In this document: positions 1-9,729 of the stretch, in pieces
How the letters are laid out: every line of letters begins with the position of its first letter
How positions within the stretch are numbered: the stretch's first letter is position 1
From: Fomitopsis serialis
Taxonomy: Eukaryota; Basidiomycota; Agaricomycetes; Polyporales; Fomitopsidaceae
Direction: 5' to 3'
Length of the DNA: 20,401 nucleotides
Assembly: GCF_022376445.1 (NCBI RefSeq)
Contig: NW_025955570.1
Span: forward strand, 1-20,401
The notes under the pieces: generated by a model
Databases searched by the model: none
The model's input: the letters and a program-made list of their open reading frames with translations, nothing else
What the model was told of the DNA's origin: nothing
Position numbers and translations under genes: made by a program

Positions 1-2
1 CG

Positions 3-1805
3 CCAGAGCACCTCCTGCACTACCGCGAGGCCAACTCCAAGCTTCCCGGCCATCCCGAGCTCGGTCTCACTCCCGGCGTTAAGTTCTCGTCCGGCCGTCT
101 GGGGCACGTCTGGCCCTGGGTGAACGGCGTCGCGCTCGCGAACCGCTCCAAGACCGTGTTCTTGCTCGGGTCCGACGGCTCGCAGCAGGAGGGCAACGAC
201 GCCGAGGCGGCGCGCCTCGCCGTCGCGCAGAACCTCAACGTCAAGCTGCTCATCGACGACAATGACGTCACCATCGCCGGCCATCCGTCGGAGTACCTCA
301 AGGGCTACGAGCTCCAGAAGACGCTCTCGGGCCACGGCCTGAAGGTGCTCACCGTACAGGGCGAGGACCTCGATGCGCTCTGGGCTGCCCTGTGCGAGAT
401 CATCGCGTATGACGGACCCGCCGCGGTTGTCTGCAAGCGTGTCATGGCGCCCGGTGTCGCGGACATTGAGGGCAGCACGCATGGCCACGACGTTATCCCC
501 GTCAAGGCGGCGATCAAGTACCTCACCTCGCGCGGCTACCCCGAGACGATGGCGACGGATATTCTGAACAACATTACTCCCCACGCGGTACCTTACCTCT
601 ACATTGGTTCGTCCAAGGAGGTTGGTGCGAACCGTGTCGTGTTCGGTGAGGCCGTGAACAAGGTGCTTGACAAGCTGTCGAAGGAGGAGGCGGCCGAGAA
701 GGTCATGGTCATTGACAGTGAGTGCCTGCGTTTCGGGAATATTTGAGTGGATGTTCATTATGTTGGATAGGTGATCTTGAGGGCTCAACTGGTCTTAAGT
801 CCATCCACCAGAAGCACCCTGAGGTCTTCGTCCCCTCAGGTATCATGGAGCGTGGAAACTTCAGCGCAGCTGCTGGTTTCGGATTCGACGCGAACAAGTT
901 CGGTGTCTTCTCCACGTTCTCTGCCTTCTTGGAGATGGTCATCTCCGAGGTAACCATGGCGCGCCTGAACTTCTGCAACGTCCTCTGCCACTTCTCTCAC
1001 TCTGGTGTCGACGAGGTACGTCGCGTGCGCAGCGTCTTTGTTAGGATGATTCTGATAGATGCCCTCTAGATGGCCGACAACACCTGCCACTTCGGTATCA
1101 ACTCGTTCTTCGCGGACAACGGCCTTGCAGATACACAGTCGTGGCTTTACTTCCCCGCCGACGCCACGCAGATGACGAAGGTCATCGAGCGCGTGTTCTT
1201 TGACCGCGGCCTTCGGTTCATCTTTTCGACGCGGTCCAAGGTGCCGTACCTCCTCAAGGAGGATGGCAAGACGCGGTTCTTCGGCGACGACTACGAGTTC
1301 GTGCCTGGCAAGGACGAGGTCATCGCCGAGGGCAAGGCCGGCTACGTCGTCTCGTTCGGTGACATGCTCTACCGCTCGTGGGATGCCGTCCTCCGTTGCA
1401 GGCAGGAGGGCCTCGACGTCGGCTTGATCAACAAGCCGACGCTGAACCTCGTCGACGAGCAGGTGATCCGCAAGGTCGGCTCGAGTCCGTTCGTGCTCGT
1501 CGTCGAGTCGTTGAACCAGAAGACTGGGGTGAGCGCGATCGTTGTGGGGATATCAGAGCATGATTGCTGACGTTCTATACGTGGTAGCTTGGCTCGAAGT
1601 TCGGCACTTGGCTGCTTGAGCGCCAGCTCACGCCGAAGTATGGCTACATGGGTGCGAATAAGGAGGGTTGCGGTGGTCTGACCGAGCAGATCCCTCACCA
1701 GGGTCTCGACCCGCAGTGTGCGTATCCAAATCAGTTCTTGCGGGATGCTGGCTAACTTATCGTGCTATAGCGATCATCCTCAAGATTAGGCAGCTGTCGA
1801 ACTAA
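3..1805 (+). CDS. Transketolase-like thiamine-diphosphate enzyme, 5' truncated by window edge
   Basis: Transketolases move two-carbon ketol units between sugar phosphates in the pentose phosphate pathway, using thiamine diphosphate and a divalent metal. Exons read here: 3-717, 771-1015, 1070-1528, 1588-1717, 1771-1805, giving 527 residues to a TAA stop. All four introns are 53-59 nt GT-AG and phases agree. The first exon carries the cofactor motif GSDGSQQEGND, followed by LLIDDND about 25 residues later. Exon 2 carries GIMERGNFSAAAGFGF, whose Glu fits the catalytic glutamate of the pyrimidine-binding domain. The C-terminal third (FVLVVESLNQKTG, then LGSKFGTWLLERQL) looks like the transketolase C-terminal domain. 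About 150 N-terminal residues of a roughly 680-residue protein lie outside the window. It diverges from classical yeast or animal transketolase, so a related ketolase such as a dihydroxyacetone synthase-like enzyme is possible. The family is secure, the exact substrate is not. Confidence 0.85.
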
Positions 1806-2264
1806 AGGGTTTTATGCTGCTCAATGCGTGAGATGTCTTCGGTCATGTATTCTAACGAGCGGCGAGTTGGGTAGTAGCAGTCGAAAATTGTGAATGTATA
1901 CATGTACCTCATAGAGCAGCTGAAGAAAACACGAATCTGTATCATCACTCGCCTGAGATACGCACCCTCTTCGGTTGAAAGTTGAGAGAGGCCTAGTGCC
2001 AGTCTAATTACTTGACTCAGAGTCGCGGCACCGAGTCACTGATGCCTTCACTGGTCGGATTCCTAGTCACTCCGGAGTCCGGAGGTGCTTCACCGGTCCA
2101 CGGTAGCCTACGGTAGCGCAATGGCAGCGGACCAGTCTCCCGGATGACTCGGCATCCGCCGAAGTGCGTCAGAGCAGCGTGGTCCGCGCGCGAGGGCACG
2201 CCGTGCATCTTGACTTGTTCTCTGACATTCAGTTTGCACGCACAACGTATACCCCCTTCACGAC
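1806..2264. other. Intergenic: transketolase 3' UTR and beta-tubulin promoter
   Basis: 459 bp with no coding signal. Around 2067-2083 there is a short palindromic stretch (two overlapping CTCCGGAG-like units), and at 2100-2116 the hexamer CGGTAG occurs twice. I see no clear TATA box near the tubulin ATG. Nothing here can be assigned as a regulatory site with confidence. Confidence 0.5.
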
Positions 2265-4892
2265 ATGCCACGCGAAATTGTGAACGTACAGGTGAATGAC
2301 GCGTATTCAGAGCGTGCGGGATCGGTGCTGATCCGTGGATGTCGTGCAGGTCGGCCAGGTAGGGCAGCGCGGGAGCTCCTTTGCGAGGTGTGGTGGCTCA
2401 CCATAGCATCTTGGTTGTGTAGGCCGGAAACCAGGTCGGGGCGAGTTTTTGGGAGATGGTGCTGGCGGAGCACGGTCTGAATGAGGAAGGGGTGAGTCCT
2501 TTGCCTCCAGTATTGAAAGAGTTCGCTAACCAAGCTACGCGTTAGTTCTACACGGGAAACGACCCTCTGCAGCTTCCCAAGGTACGTGACACTGAGCATT
2601 GATGTTTTGCTGCCAGCTAACGGCGCTCCATCTAGGTTGACGTGTTCTTCACCGAAGTACAGCAACAAGGCGGTAGCAAGTATGTTCCGCGTAGCGTGCA
2701 AGTTGACCTGGAGGGTGGTGTTTGCAACCACGTATGCGCGTTCCCTCAACGTGAATTGGCTACGAAGCTGATCTTTGTGTGTCAGATCCGTTCTGGCAAG
2801 CTAGGGAAGCTCTTCCGGCCAGACAGCTTCATTACCGGCGATACTGGCGCCGGAAACAACTGGGCTAAAGGATGTAAGTTGATTTATGTTCGCGAAACCA
2901 GGTGCAACTACTGAACCTCACTTAGACTACACTGAGGGTGCGTTTGACTGTTGTCGATACCTCGACCTTTTCGTCTTGAACTAAGCTTTTAGGTGCCGAG
3001 CTTGTGGATGGCATCATGGTGGGTATTGCTCGTCAGTCTACGGCGTTCCGCGTTGCTGAGTATGCTGTGGTACCTCTTTAGGACGTTGTCCGCGTGCAGG
3101 CCGAAGGTTGTGATGCCATGCAAGGATTCCAGATGATCCATTCTCTGGGTGGAGGGACGGGCTCTGGTCTTGGCTCCCTCCTCCTGTCTAAGTTCCGAGA
3201 AGTTGTGTTCGCTATTATTCACCTAATCTGCTCCCTGATGCGAATACTGTAGGAATACCCTGACAGGATGCTATCAACGTTCTCGATCCTGCCGTCTCCC
3301 AAGGCATGTTCTACTGCCTTCGTTATCTCACGCGCCACTGACCTACGCTATGAAAGGTGTCTGAGACTGTCGTCGAGGTATGTGTGGTGAGACTAACCTA
3401 ACTGCACCACTGACGAGAGTCGTAGCCATACAATGCGCTCCTGTCGATCCACCAGCTGGTTGAGAACAGTGACATGACTATGTGCATCGACAACGAGGCC
3501 CTGTGAGTGTATGTCGCTGACATGATTACGCCGAACCGTTAAACACTTGTTAGATATGACATCACTGTGCGAACTCTTGGAAACAAGGCCCCCGAGTTCG
3601 CTGACCTGAACGTTGTAAGTCCAGAGATTGTTCACATTTCTGACGCCCGATATAACCCGACGTGTCCGTAGTTGGTCTCGCAAGTGATGTGCGGAGTCAG
3701 TACCAGTCTGCGGTTCCCTGGACAGCTGAACGGGTGAGTGCCTGTACTGACAGAGTCTCAGCGACGTGCTAATAGTACGCATCGGCAGCGACCTCCGCAA
3801 GCTGGCGCTGAACCTCGTCCCCTTCCCTCGTCTGCATTTCCTCATGCCGAGCTACGCGCCGTTCTTCGACCCTCGCTCCAAGGCGTTTGTTCGCATGACC
3901 GTGCCCGATCTCACATCGGCGTGAGTGCTATTATCGTCGCGTGTTGCTACAGCGGACTGAGTGTCGTTCCTGATCCGCACAGGCTCTTCGACCGGAAAAA
4001 CCTGCTCGTCGCCTGCGACCCTAGGTTCGGGTGAGTGATACTTTGTGTTTCAGAGAAGGAATGTACGCGGATCGTAGTAATGCGTTTTCGGCAGCCGGTA
4101 CCTCACTGCTGCGACGATCTTCCGAGGAAAGATATCTTCGCAAGAGGTGCGTGTCATCGAGCCCTTGCGTGACTCACTGTTGACATGATATGCATTCAGG
4201 CTGAAGTAAGTTGGACATGTTGTCATTCCGGTGGCTCGAACGTCGGCCAATAACGCTCTACAGAACTCTGTTATGGATCTTCAGCGCAGGAACTCCGCCC
4301 AATTTGTGGAGTGCGTAGAGGACACGCATTTCTTAGCGCTGACATCTCATCCTTGATCGTTCAGATGGATTCCCGATAATGTCTCTGTTTCTCTGATCTC
4401 GGTGCCACCTGTTGGTACAACTGCGGTAAGACAACCACCGATGTAGCCACTGCTTGTCAGACTCATTCTCTTGCTAGGCTGCAACATGTCTCTCCAACTC
4501 GACTGCTGTGCAAGAGCTTTTCCAGCGAACGCTGAGCCAGGTTCGTATTTAGCACTAGCACTTCCGGCAGATAACTCAAATAAGGATCTAGTTCGTCGCG
4601 ATGTACAAACGTCAGGCTTTCCTCCACTGGTATACCGGAGAGGGCATGGACGCTATGGAATTCTCGGAGGCTGAAAGCAATGCTCACGACCTCGTGTAAG
4701 TCCCCTCCCAGCTACAACAAGTATGATCAGTCCGCTGATATCCCCGCAGTTCTGAGTACCAGCAGGTATGCACGCTCCATACTACTTGGTGGTCGTGTCG
4801 CTCACTCTTTCACTTAGTATCAAGAAGCATCAGTCGAAGAGGAATACGTCGACGAAGAGTACGAAGAAGAGCTTCCCGTTGAAGAAGAATAA
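2265..4892 (+). CDS. Divergent beta-tubulin, 24 exons
   Basis: Beta-tubulin pairs with alpha-tubulin to build microtubules and hydrolyses GTP at its exchangeable site. Exons: 2265-2291, 2350-2358, 2423-2491, 2546-2581, 2636-2731, 2786-2873, 2926-2937, 2993-3018, 3082-3201, 3253-3303, 3357-3377, 3426-3502, 3554-3614, 3672-3733, 3789-3920, 3983-4030, 4095-4146, 4200-4205, 4264-4310, 4365-4425, 4478-4540, 4592-4695, 4750-4765, 4818-4892. They total 1359 nt, or 452 residues (family about 445). Visible marks are the tubulin signature GGGTGSG, then [41 protein letters not shown] and an acidic tail ending VEEE. The first residues are MPREIVNVQ rather than the usual MREI start. Two exons are only 9 and 6 nt, and the intron after 3303 begins GC. 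Residues equivalent to Glu198 and Phe200 are both Met. The divergence suggests a second, specialised paralogue rather than the main housekeeping copy. Confidence 0.93.
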
Positions 4893-5141
4893 GGTCGAGT
4901 CTGGAGTTCCTTGCTGCTTTTGCCTTCGAGTGGTCCGGTGTCGGCACTCGCGATTTACTATGCGTCTATCTAGCAAAAAACTTCACATTTCTAGCATCTA
5001 TCCTACTAATATAGCTTGCTGTCGTGTTGGTTAATCCAGTGCTTCTTGTATGATGACAGCTACGCCCGAGACGGCCTTCCGACCCGGGATGCGATCCACA
5101 TGGGATCCATAGCTAGGGCAAGTATGCAGTTAGGTCGCCAA

Positions 5142-5545
5142 TCGGACGTGTCCCAGCGGCCATTCTGGGGCCCCGCGGGGAAGAATCTAGATGTGTATGG
5201 TCTTCTGAGCCGCAGTGAGTGCAGTCACTCCGTTGTCCGCTAACCTTGTCATGACAGTCGCCCCGAGGTTCCTCCGTGTCCTGACTCTCCACCCGCTCGT
5301 CTCGCCCAACGGCGTCAGCATTCACCGTTCTCAATTACGGTGCATACAACGGACTCGCAGGATTGCTGTTCACAGCGACCGTCATGTAGCAAGTGGCGTA
5401 CCTGGATTCTTCGCCAAACTTGCTGCAGGGGACTTTAGAAGTGGAAACAAACCCAGTAACGTGCTATCCAGCGCAGTACTCTGGTCAGGTATCTGTTCTG
5501 CACCTTGTGATCTTGCGTGCTCACGGAATACGGGCCGTATTGAGT
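5142..5545 (+). pseudogene. Decayed membrane-protein-like gene fragment
   Basis: A protein-like reading frame containing PFWGPAGKNLDVYGLLSR runs to 5214. It is followed by an intron-like segment at 5215-5257 (GTGAGT donor, GACAG acceptor, 43 nt). The frame resumes in phase as APRFLRVLTLHPLVSPNG. Near 5320-5325 it must shift by one base to continue as TVLNYGAYNGLAGLLFTATV, which looks like a membrane helix. It then meets a TAG at 5387-5389 and continues in the same frame as a Cys/Pro-containing stretch (NPVTCYPAQYSG). The frameshift plus in-frame stop, and no confident start or end, suggest a relic. I do not recognise the family. An undetected intron could also explain the breaks. Confidence 0.4.
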
Positions 5546-5572
5546 AACTGTTGTGACATGCGTCCGTCTCTT

Positions 5573-5582
5573 ACATATATAA
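5573..5582 (+). promoter_or_regulatory. Probable TATA box of the DUF1479 gene
   Basis: The sequence CATATATAAC lies about 60 bp upstream of the ATG at 5640. That spacing would give a leader of roughly 30 nt. It is called from sequence and spacing only. Confidence 0.4.
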
Positions 5583-5639
5583 CACGACAGAGGTCGGAAG
5601 ACTCGCCCTCAGGCACTCCGCAGACAACCTCTTGCCAGA

Positions 5640-7432
5640 ATGTCCCAGCCTGAATTCGGTCCGTGCCCTCCTCGCTTCATCGAGCTCAAGAAGGAGATTG
5701 CCGCCTCCTATCCCGACTTTCAGGCACGCGTCACGAAGGCATGGAATGAGCTCCTAGCTGAACTCGAAGTCTTCACGGCCGATGTTGCCAAGCAGGGCAC
5801 AGAGGTAGAGTTGACTCTTTCTGCACTCTACCACGTCCGCTCATGGGATCATAGTATGTTCCTCAAGTCGACTTCTCTGAACTCAGCTCCCTCAGTCCTG
5901 AGAAGGTCGAGGAGGTTCGCAGGAAAGGCAGCGTCGTCATTCGCAATGTCGTAGATGACGCCGAGGCAACTTCCTGGAAGGAATGGCTCAAGGAGTACGT
6001 TTCGACGAACCCCGGAATCGATGGTCAGACTATGGCTGCGATAGGTGCATGCAGTCATTCTCACCTCTCGTCCTGCAGGCTTCCCCGTGGATGACAAACA
6101 GTTCTTCCAGCTCTAGTACGTTATCTGCGGCCCCAAGGCAGCTTTTCACTAACATCAGAGTAGCTGGACGAAGTCCCAAGTCCGTGCTCGTGGGCACCCG
6201 AATGTCCTCGCAGCGACCAGCTTCCTGAACAACTTGTACCACGTCAAGTCCGGGGCGAAGATCGAAAGCGTCGACCTTTCCACGCCATTGACCTACGCCG
6301 ACCGCTTCCGCATCCGGCACCCAGGCGTGCAGTGGGACGTTCATCCTCCGCATGTAGATGGTCAGTGTTGAGCGGCGCTAGAGCGGACATTGCTCATTGA
6401 GGAGACTGAACAGGTGGTGCAATTGAACGATGGGAAGATCCCACGTTCAGGAAGTGTTTCGAGGATATTTTGACTGGTAACTGGCGCGACCACGATCCTT
6501 ATGACCTCGAGAACCGCATCAACGCTCGCAGCTCCCTGTACGGCCGAGTCGGCCAGGTATGTTCCTGCTCGGCGATTTGGACCAGCCACACCTGATAAGC
6601 CAATCAGGCTACTGTGTTCAGGACGTATCAGGGCTGGCTCGCCGTGAGGTGCGTATCATGCTACACAGCACATTGCAGCACAGCTGACAGACGTAACAGC
6701 GAGACCGCTCCTCACGAAGGAACCCTGCAGGTCTTCCCGAATGTCTATCTCTCGAATGCCTACACCATCCTGCGTCCGTTCTTCCGGCAGATTCCTGGCA
6801 CCAATGACCCTCTCGATCCCAACAACTGGGAGTATGGTAGGTATTCTTCTCTGCCTTCCGTCAAGTTGTAGGGCGCTCATCTGAGCACCAGACATCTCGT
6901 CGTCCGACTTCCCTGGCATTTACTCCACCGACTCTGGATTCCGTGGGCCCCGGCCGAACACGGAGACACACCCGCACATGAAGCTCGAGCAGACGATGGT
7001 ATCCGTGCCCAAGGTCTACCCTGGCGACATGGTATTCTGGCACTGTGTACGCAACACTTGCACTCCTCTTCATATATCGTCCGCCCTGACATCATGGATT
7101 CCCTCAGGACGTTGTGCATGCAGTCGAGAAGGAACACGTTGGCACGGGCGACTCTGCTGGTAAGCACGGCCCTTCCACATCCTCTGTAGCCGCCAACAGC
7201 AGACTAATCACCTGCGCTGTGTCATGTAGTTCTGTACATCCCTGCCTTGCCGCTGACACCCATGAACGCGGACTACGTTCGCCGGCAGAAGGAGAGCTTC
7301 CTCCAGGGTGTCCCGCCGCCGGACTTCCCGCCCAGCAACGGCGAGAGCAAGCACGTAGGCGTGGGCAGGCCGGAGGACATCGAGAGCCCGATCGGCAAGC
7401 GTGCGATGGGTCTTGCAATCGAGGTGGTTTGA
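5640..7432 (+). CDS. DUF1479 protein (YbiU-like, Fe/2-oxoglutarate oxygenase fold)
   Basis: DUF1479 proteins share the jelly-roll fold of Fe(II)/2-oxoglutarate dioxygenases; E. coli YbiU is the structural representative and the substrate is unknown. Exons: 5640-5804, 5855-6023, 6079-6115, 6164-6360, 6414-6556, 6608-6648, 6700-6836, 6892-7046, 7108-7159, 7230-7432, giving 432 residues. All phases agree and introns are about 50-70 nt. Likely metal ligands are the His and Asp of HPPHVDGG, spanning the exon 4/5 junction, and a distal His in VFWHCDVVHAVE near residue 335. The conserved family block YQGWLAVSETAPHEGTLQVFP lies around residues 238-258. There is no signal peptide and no membrane segment, so it is probably cytosolic. 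The start at 5640 gives a natural N-terminus and sits just below a TATA-like element. It converges on the cyanase gene with a 263 bp gap. The family is secure; the reaction is unknown. Confidence 0.9.
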
Positions 7433-7695
7433 AGAGTCTTGTCCTTCTCGGAACTTCTGTGTAGGTATTCATGAGTGGAGATGTGCTTGATTTATGCTCG
7501 TGAGTGTATATGCGGTCGGGTATATGCTGTGCATCGAGTTCTTCAGCAATAACAGCTCGTTGTTTGCTGCTCATATACAGATCTATTGCGCATCGCGACG
7601 ACGAACTAGGATTACACATTGCGCTAATCATTTGATGCTTATTGTTACATGCATACAGGTACACTCAGGTCTTAATTGCCCTCGGTACAGATCGT

Positions 7696-8590
7696 TCACC
7701 ATTTGAGGTACGGCAAGAACTTGCCGCTGTAAGAAGCATCATTAACATGATGCACATTTGGTGAATGAAAGTTGAGACGCACTCGAAAATCAACAGCACA
7801 CGATCACCCTTCGGATCCGGCTTGCGTTCCACGTTGACCTTGCAGTCGATCATGGACATGATACCGTCGCCGAACTGACACGCAAAACATTTGAGTTGAG
7901 TAGTTCGCGTTCAATGACATTCCGACTAACCTTCTCGTGGACGACAGCCTAGTATCATCGAGTCCCGTGAGATTCTACAAGTTGATATATGGACGTACGG
8001 GAAAGTTCACCTTGATCGCATTGCCGTACACAAGGACACCCTGAAAGTAGTGTTAGTAAGTAGTTCGGGACGTGACATACCTGACCAGCAGGGTGGGAAA
8101 CGTACCTCATACAGACGATACAGAACAGGGTCAGTGGGAGGCATCGGCCCGAGACCGCGGCGCGGCCACCAGTTCGCCCCAAGTTCAGCCGCCAAGTCCG
8201 AGTGCGGAATCTCGAGGAACTGTGATAGCTTTGCCAGTTCCTCCTCTGAAAGCTTTGCCTGAGATAGGGGGTCACAACCGTGCAGTCCCGGGACGTGTCA
8301 TGTGCTCTACCTGTCCGTAGAACATCGCCGCGACCCAGACTTCATCCCGACCGATAGCCTTGGCGATCTGGTCGAAGGTAGCACCTACGTCGCAATAAGT
8401 GAAGCACGGTGGGGAAGGCATAAGACCTCACCCTTCTTCGCCTTTGCCTCGAAAAGGGCAACGCACATCGGCGGGAGATCAGCGTACGGCTCGCTGTTAG
8501 CGTTCACTGTCTGCGAACGTTGCGCAGCGATCGCGGTCACTGGTAAGTTCCGAATCCACACGACCCTCGACTTACCAAGCTTTGGGACAT
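7696..8590 (-). CDS. cynS: Cyanase (cyanate hydratase)
   Basis: Cyanase converts cyanate plus bicarbonate to carbamate and CO2; the carbamate then decays to ammonia and CO2, so the enzyme detoxifies cyanate and releases usable nitrogen. On the minus strand the exons are 8576-8590, 8432-8510, 8311-8384, 8106-8258, 8011-8040, 7931-7948, 7783-7874, 7696-7726, giving 163 residues against 156 in E. coli. The N-terminal helical domain includes FDQIAKAIGRDEVWVAAMFYG. The catalytic domain includes YRLYE (Arg96 and Glu99 equivalents) and FGDGIMSMID (Ser122 equivalent). It ends DGKFLPYLKW, the typical fungal C-terminus. The first exon encodes only five residues (MSQSL), and exon 6 is just 18 nt. Start choice: the ATG at 8590 is followed after 15 nt by a perfect GTAAGT donor. 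No secretion signal is visible, so it is probably cytosolic. Confidence 0.94.
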
Positions 8591-9135
8591 GTCTGGAGGG
8601 CCGTAGAGGGTGCTGTCCGTATAATGGGTGTCGGTGAGAGCAGCTGGACGTGTCTGCTAACTATATAACGGGAGTCGGAAGCGCGGTAGCAGTCACACGT
8701 GATGCGATGAATGATAAACGGGCTTGTACGGTTTGACAGTCAGTAGGTACCTGGGCGTGGGCATGCTCCGCACCCCAATGGCGAAAATGCTTCCACAGGC
8801 GCAAGTGAAAGTATCGAGGCGTCATGGAGAATGCGAAGCACCGGTGCTAGCCCTTCTGGAGTACGGGCGTGAGCGGACAGTAGGGGAATGTTGGCGGCAG
8901 AAGCGCGGCTGTTTTGCTACTCCTGAGCACCCACTGCCCTCGCGAAGCCGAAATGTACCTATCCGGGCACAACGCATGCGGGATGCCCGGCGAACGATGG
9001 ATAGAACGCGAAACTCAACGTGCAGCGTGTTAATAGAAGTTCTTAAAACAGCATGCTACGGAGAGACAGAGTCAGATGAGATGGGTGCCGAAGGAAACGA
9101 GTATCGCACAAGTACAACACTACGTACTGAGAGGC
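8591..9135. other. Intergenic between cyanase and SDHAF3
   Basis: 545 bp holding the cyanase promoter (right of 8590) and the SDHAF3 3' UTR (left of 9136). A long plus-strand open frame crosses 8724-9257, but it overlaps the true last exon of SDHAF3 antisense and has no family-like sequence. No further gene is seen. Confidence 0.5.
8662..8667 (-). promoter_or_regulatory. Probable TATA box of the cyanase gene
   Basis: TATATA lies about 72 bp upstream of the cyanase ATG on the minus strand. The core is palindromic, so orientation is inferred from the neighbouring gene. Confidence 0.35.
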
Positions 9136-9729
9136 CTATGACGACGACTTTGGATGTTCCATCCCGTCGTTTTCATCCTGAGCGCGGGCGTTCCAGACGG
9201 CCTTCGTCGCGTCCATCAACTCATATAGCTGTCCGAGTTGCTCTGCAGACATCTTAGATCACGGTCTAGTTAGCAACACGAAGGTGACTAGGGAAAATAT
9301 GCTACCTTTTCCAACAACGTGGGATCCAGCTTCTTGCCCGAAAATCGCTCCGCATCTTTACCGGATGGTAGCCCGTCCAGATATATCTTCCATTGAGTGA
9401 GGAAGCCGAATATGTGCACTTTGTTCGTGATCTCTTTGTGCCGGCGGAACTCTACGTGAATTGATTTCAGACACTACGCACATATAGCAATGAAACTGTC
9501 GCACCCGCTTTGACGTAGTCGTCACCGAGTGAGCGCATCTCACGGGGCAGATGGCAGTGCGCTCGTAGGATTCGCCTATACAATCTAGCATCAAGTGTTA
9601 GTACAGCGTTCCCAAAACTGTTCACGCCGAAGCTCACGGTATCGGGGGTAGAAGAGTCGCACTAGCTCCTCGCCAGCTCAAAGGGCTCTCCGAGACCGAC
9701 TTTGCTAGTTGTACCAGGGTCGCGCGCAT
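9136..9729 (-). CDS. SDH7: Succinate dehydrogenase assembly factor 3 (Acn9/Sdh7), LYR protein
   Basis: SDHAF3/Acn9 is a small mitochondrial matrix LYR-motif chaperone that helps mature the iron-sulfur subunit of succinate dehydrogenase (complex II). Its loss in yeast impairs growth on acetate and ethanol. Minus-strand exons: 9638-9729, 9505-9584, 9306-9451, 9136-9252, giving 144 residues. All three introns are exactly 53 nt and in phase. The LYR tripeptide is at residues 32-34 and is built across intron 1. It is followed by HLPREMRSLGDDYVKAEFRRH, then GFLTQWKIYLDGLP, MSAEQLGQLYELMDATK and a short polar tail, the order expected for the family. The arginine-containing N-terminus could act as a matrix-targeting signal. 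The last intron has the acceptor TCTAAG, directly before an internal ATG that is not the start. Confidence 0.92.

Larger units (their letters stand above)
4893..5639. other. Intergenic between beta-tubulin and DUF1479 gene
   Basis: 747 bp. The first 200 bp are likely the tubulin 3' UTR. The middle holds the decayed coding fragment described separately. The last 90 bp form the promoter and leader of the DUF1479 gene. No RNA gene or repeat was recognised. Confidence 0.5.

Noticed and set aside
4478..4687. Possible separate small gene on either strand in the tubulin 3' half
   Set aside because: The sequence is fully explained by tubulin exons 21 and 22 with in-phase splice sites.
8724..9257. 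177-codon open frame on the plus strand
   Set aside because: It overlaps antisense the true last exon of SDHAF3, has no family-like sequence, and its composition looks like an accidental open frame in GC-rich DNA.
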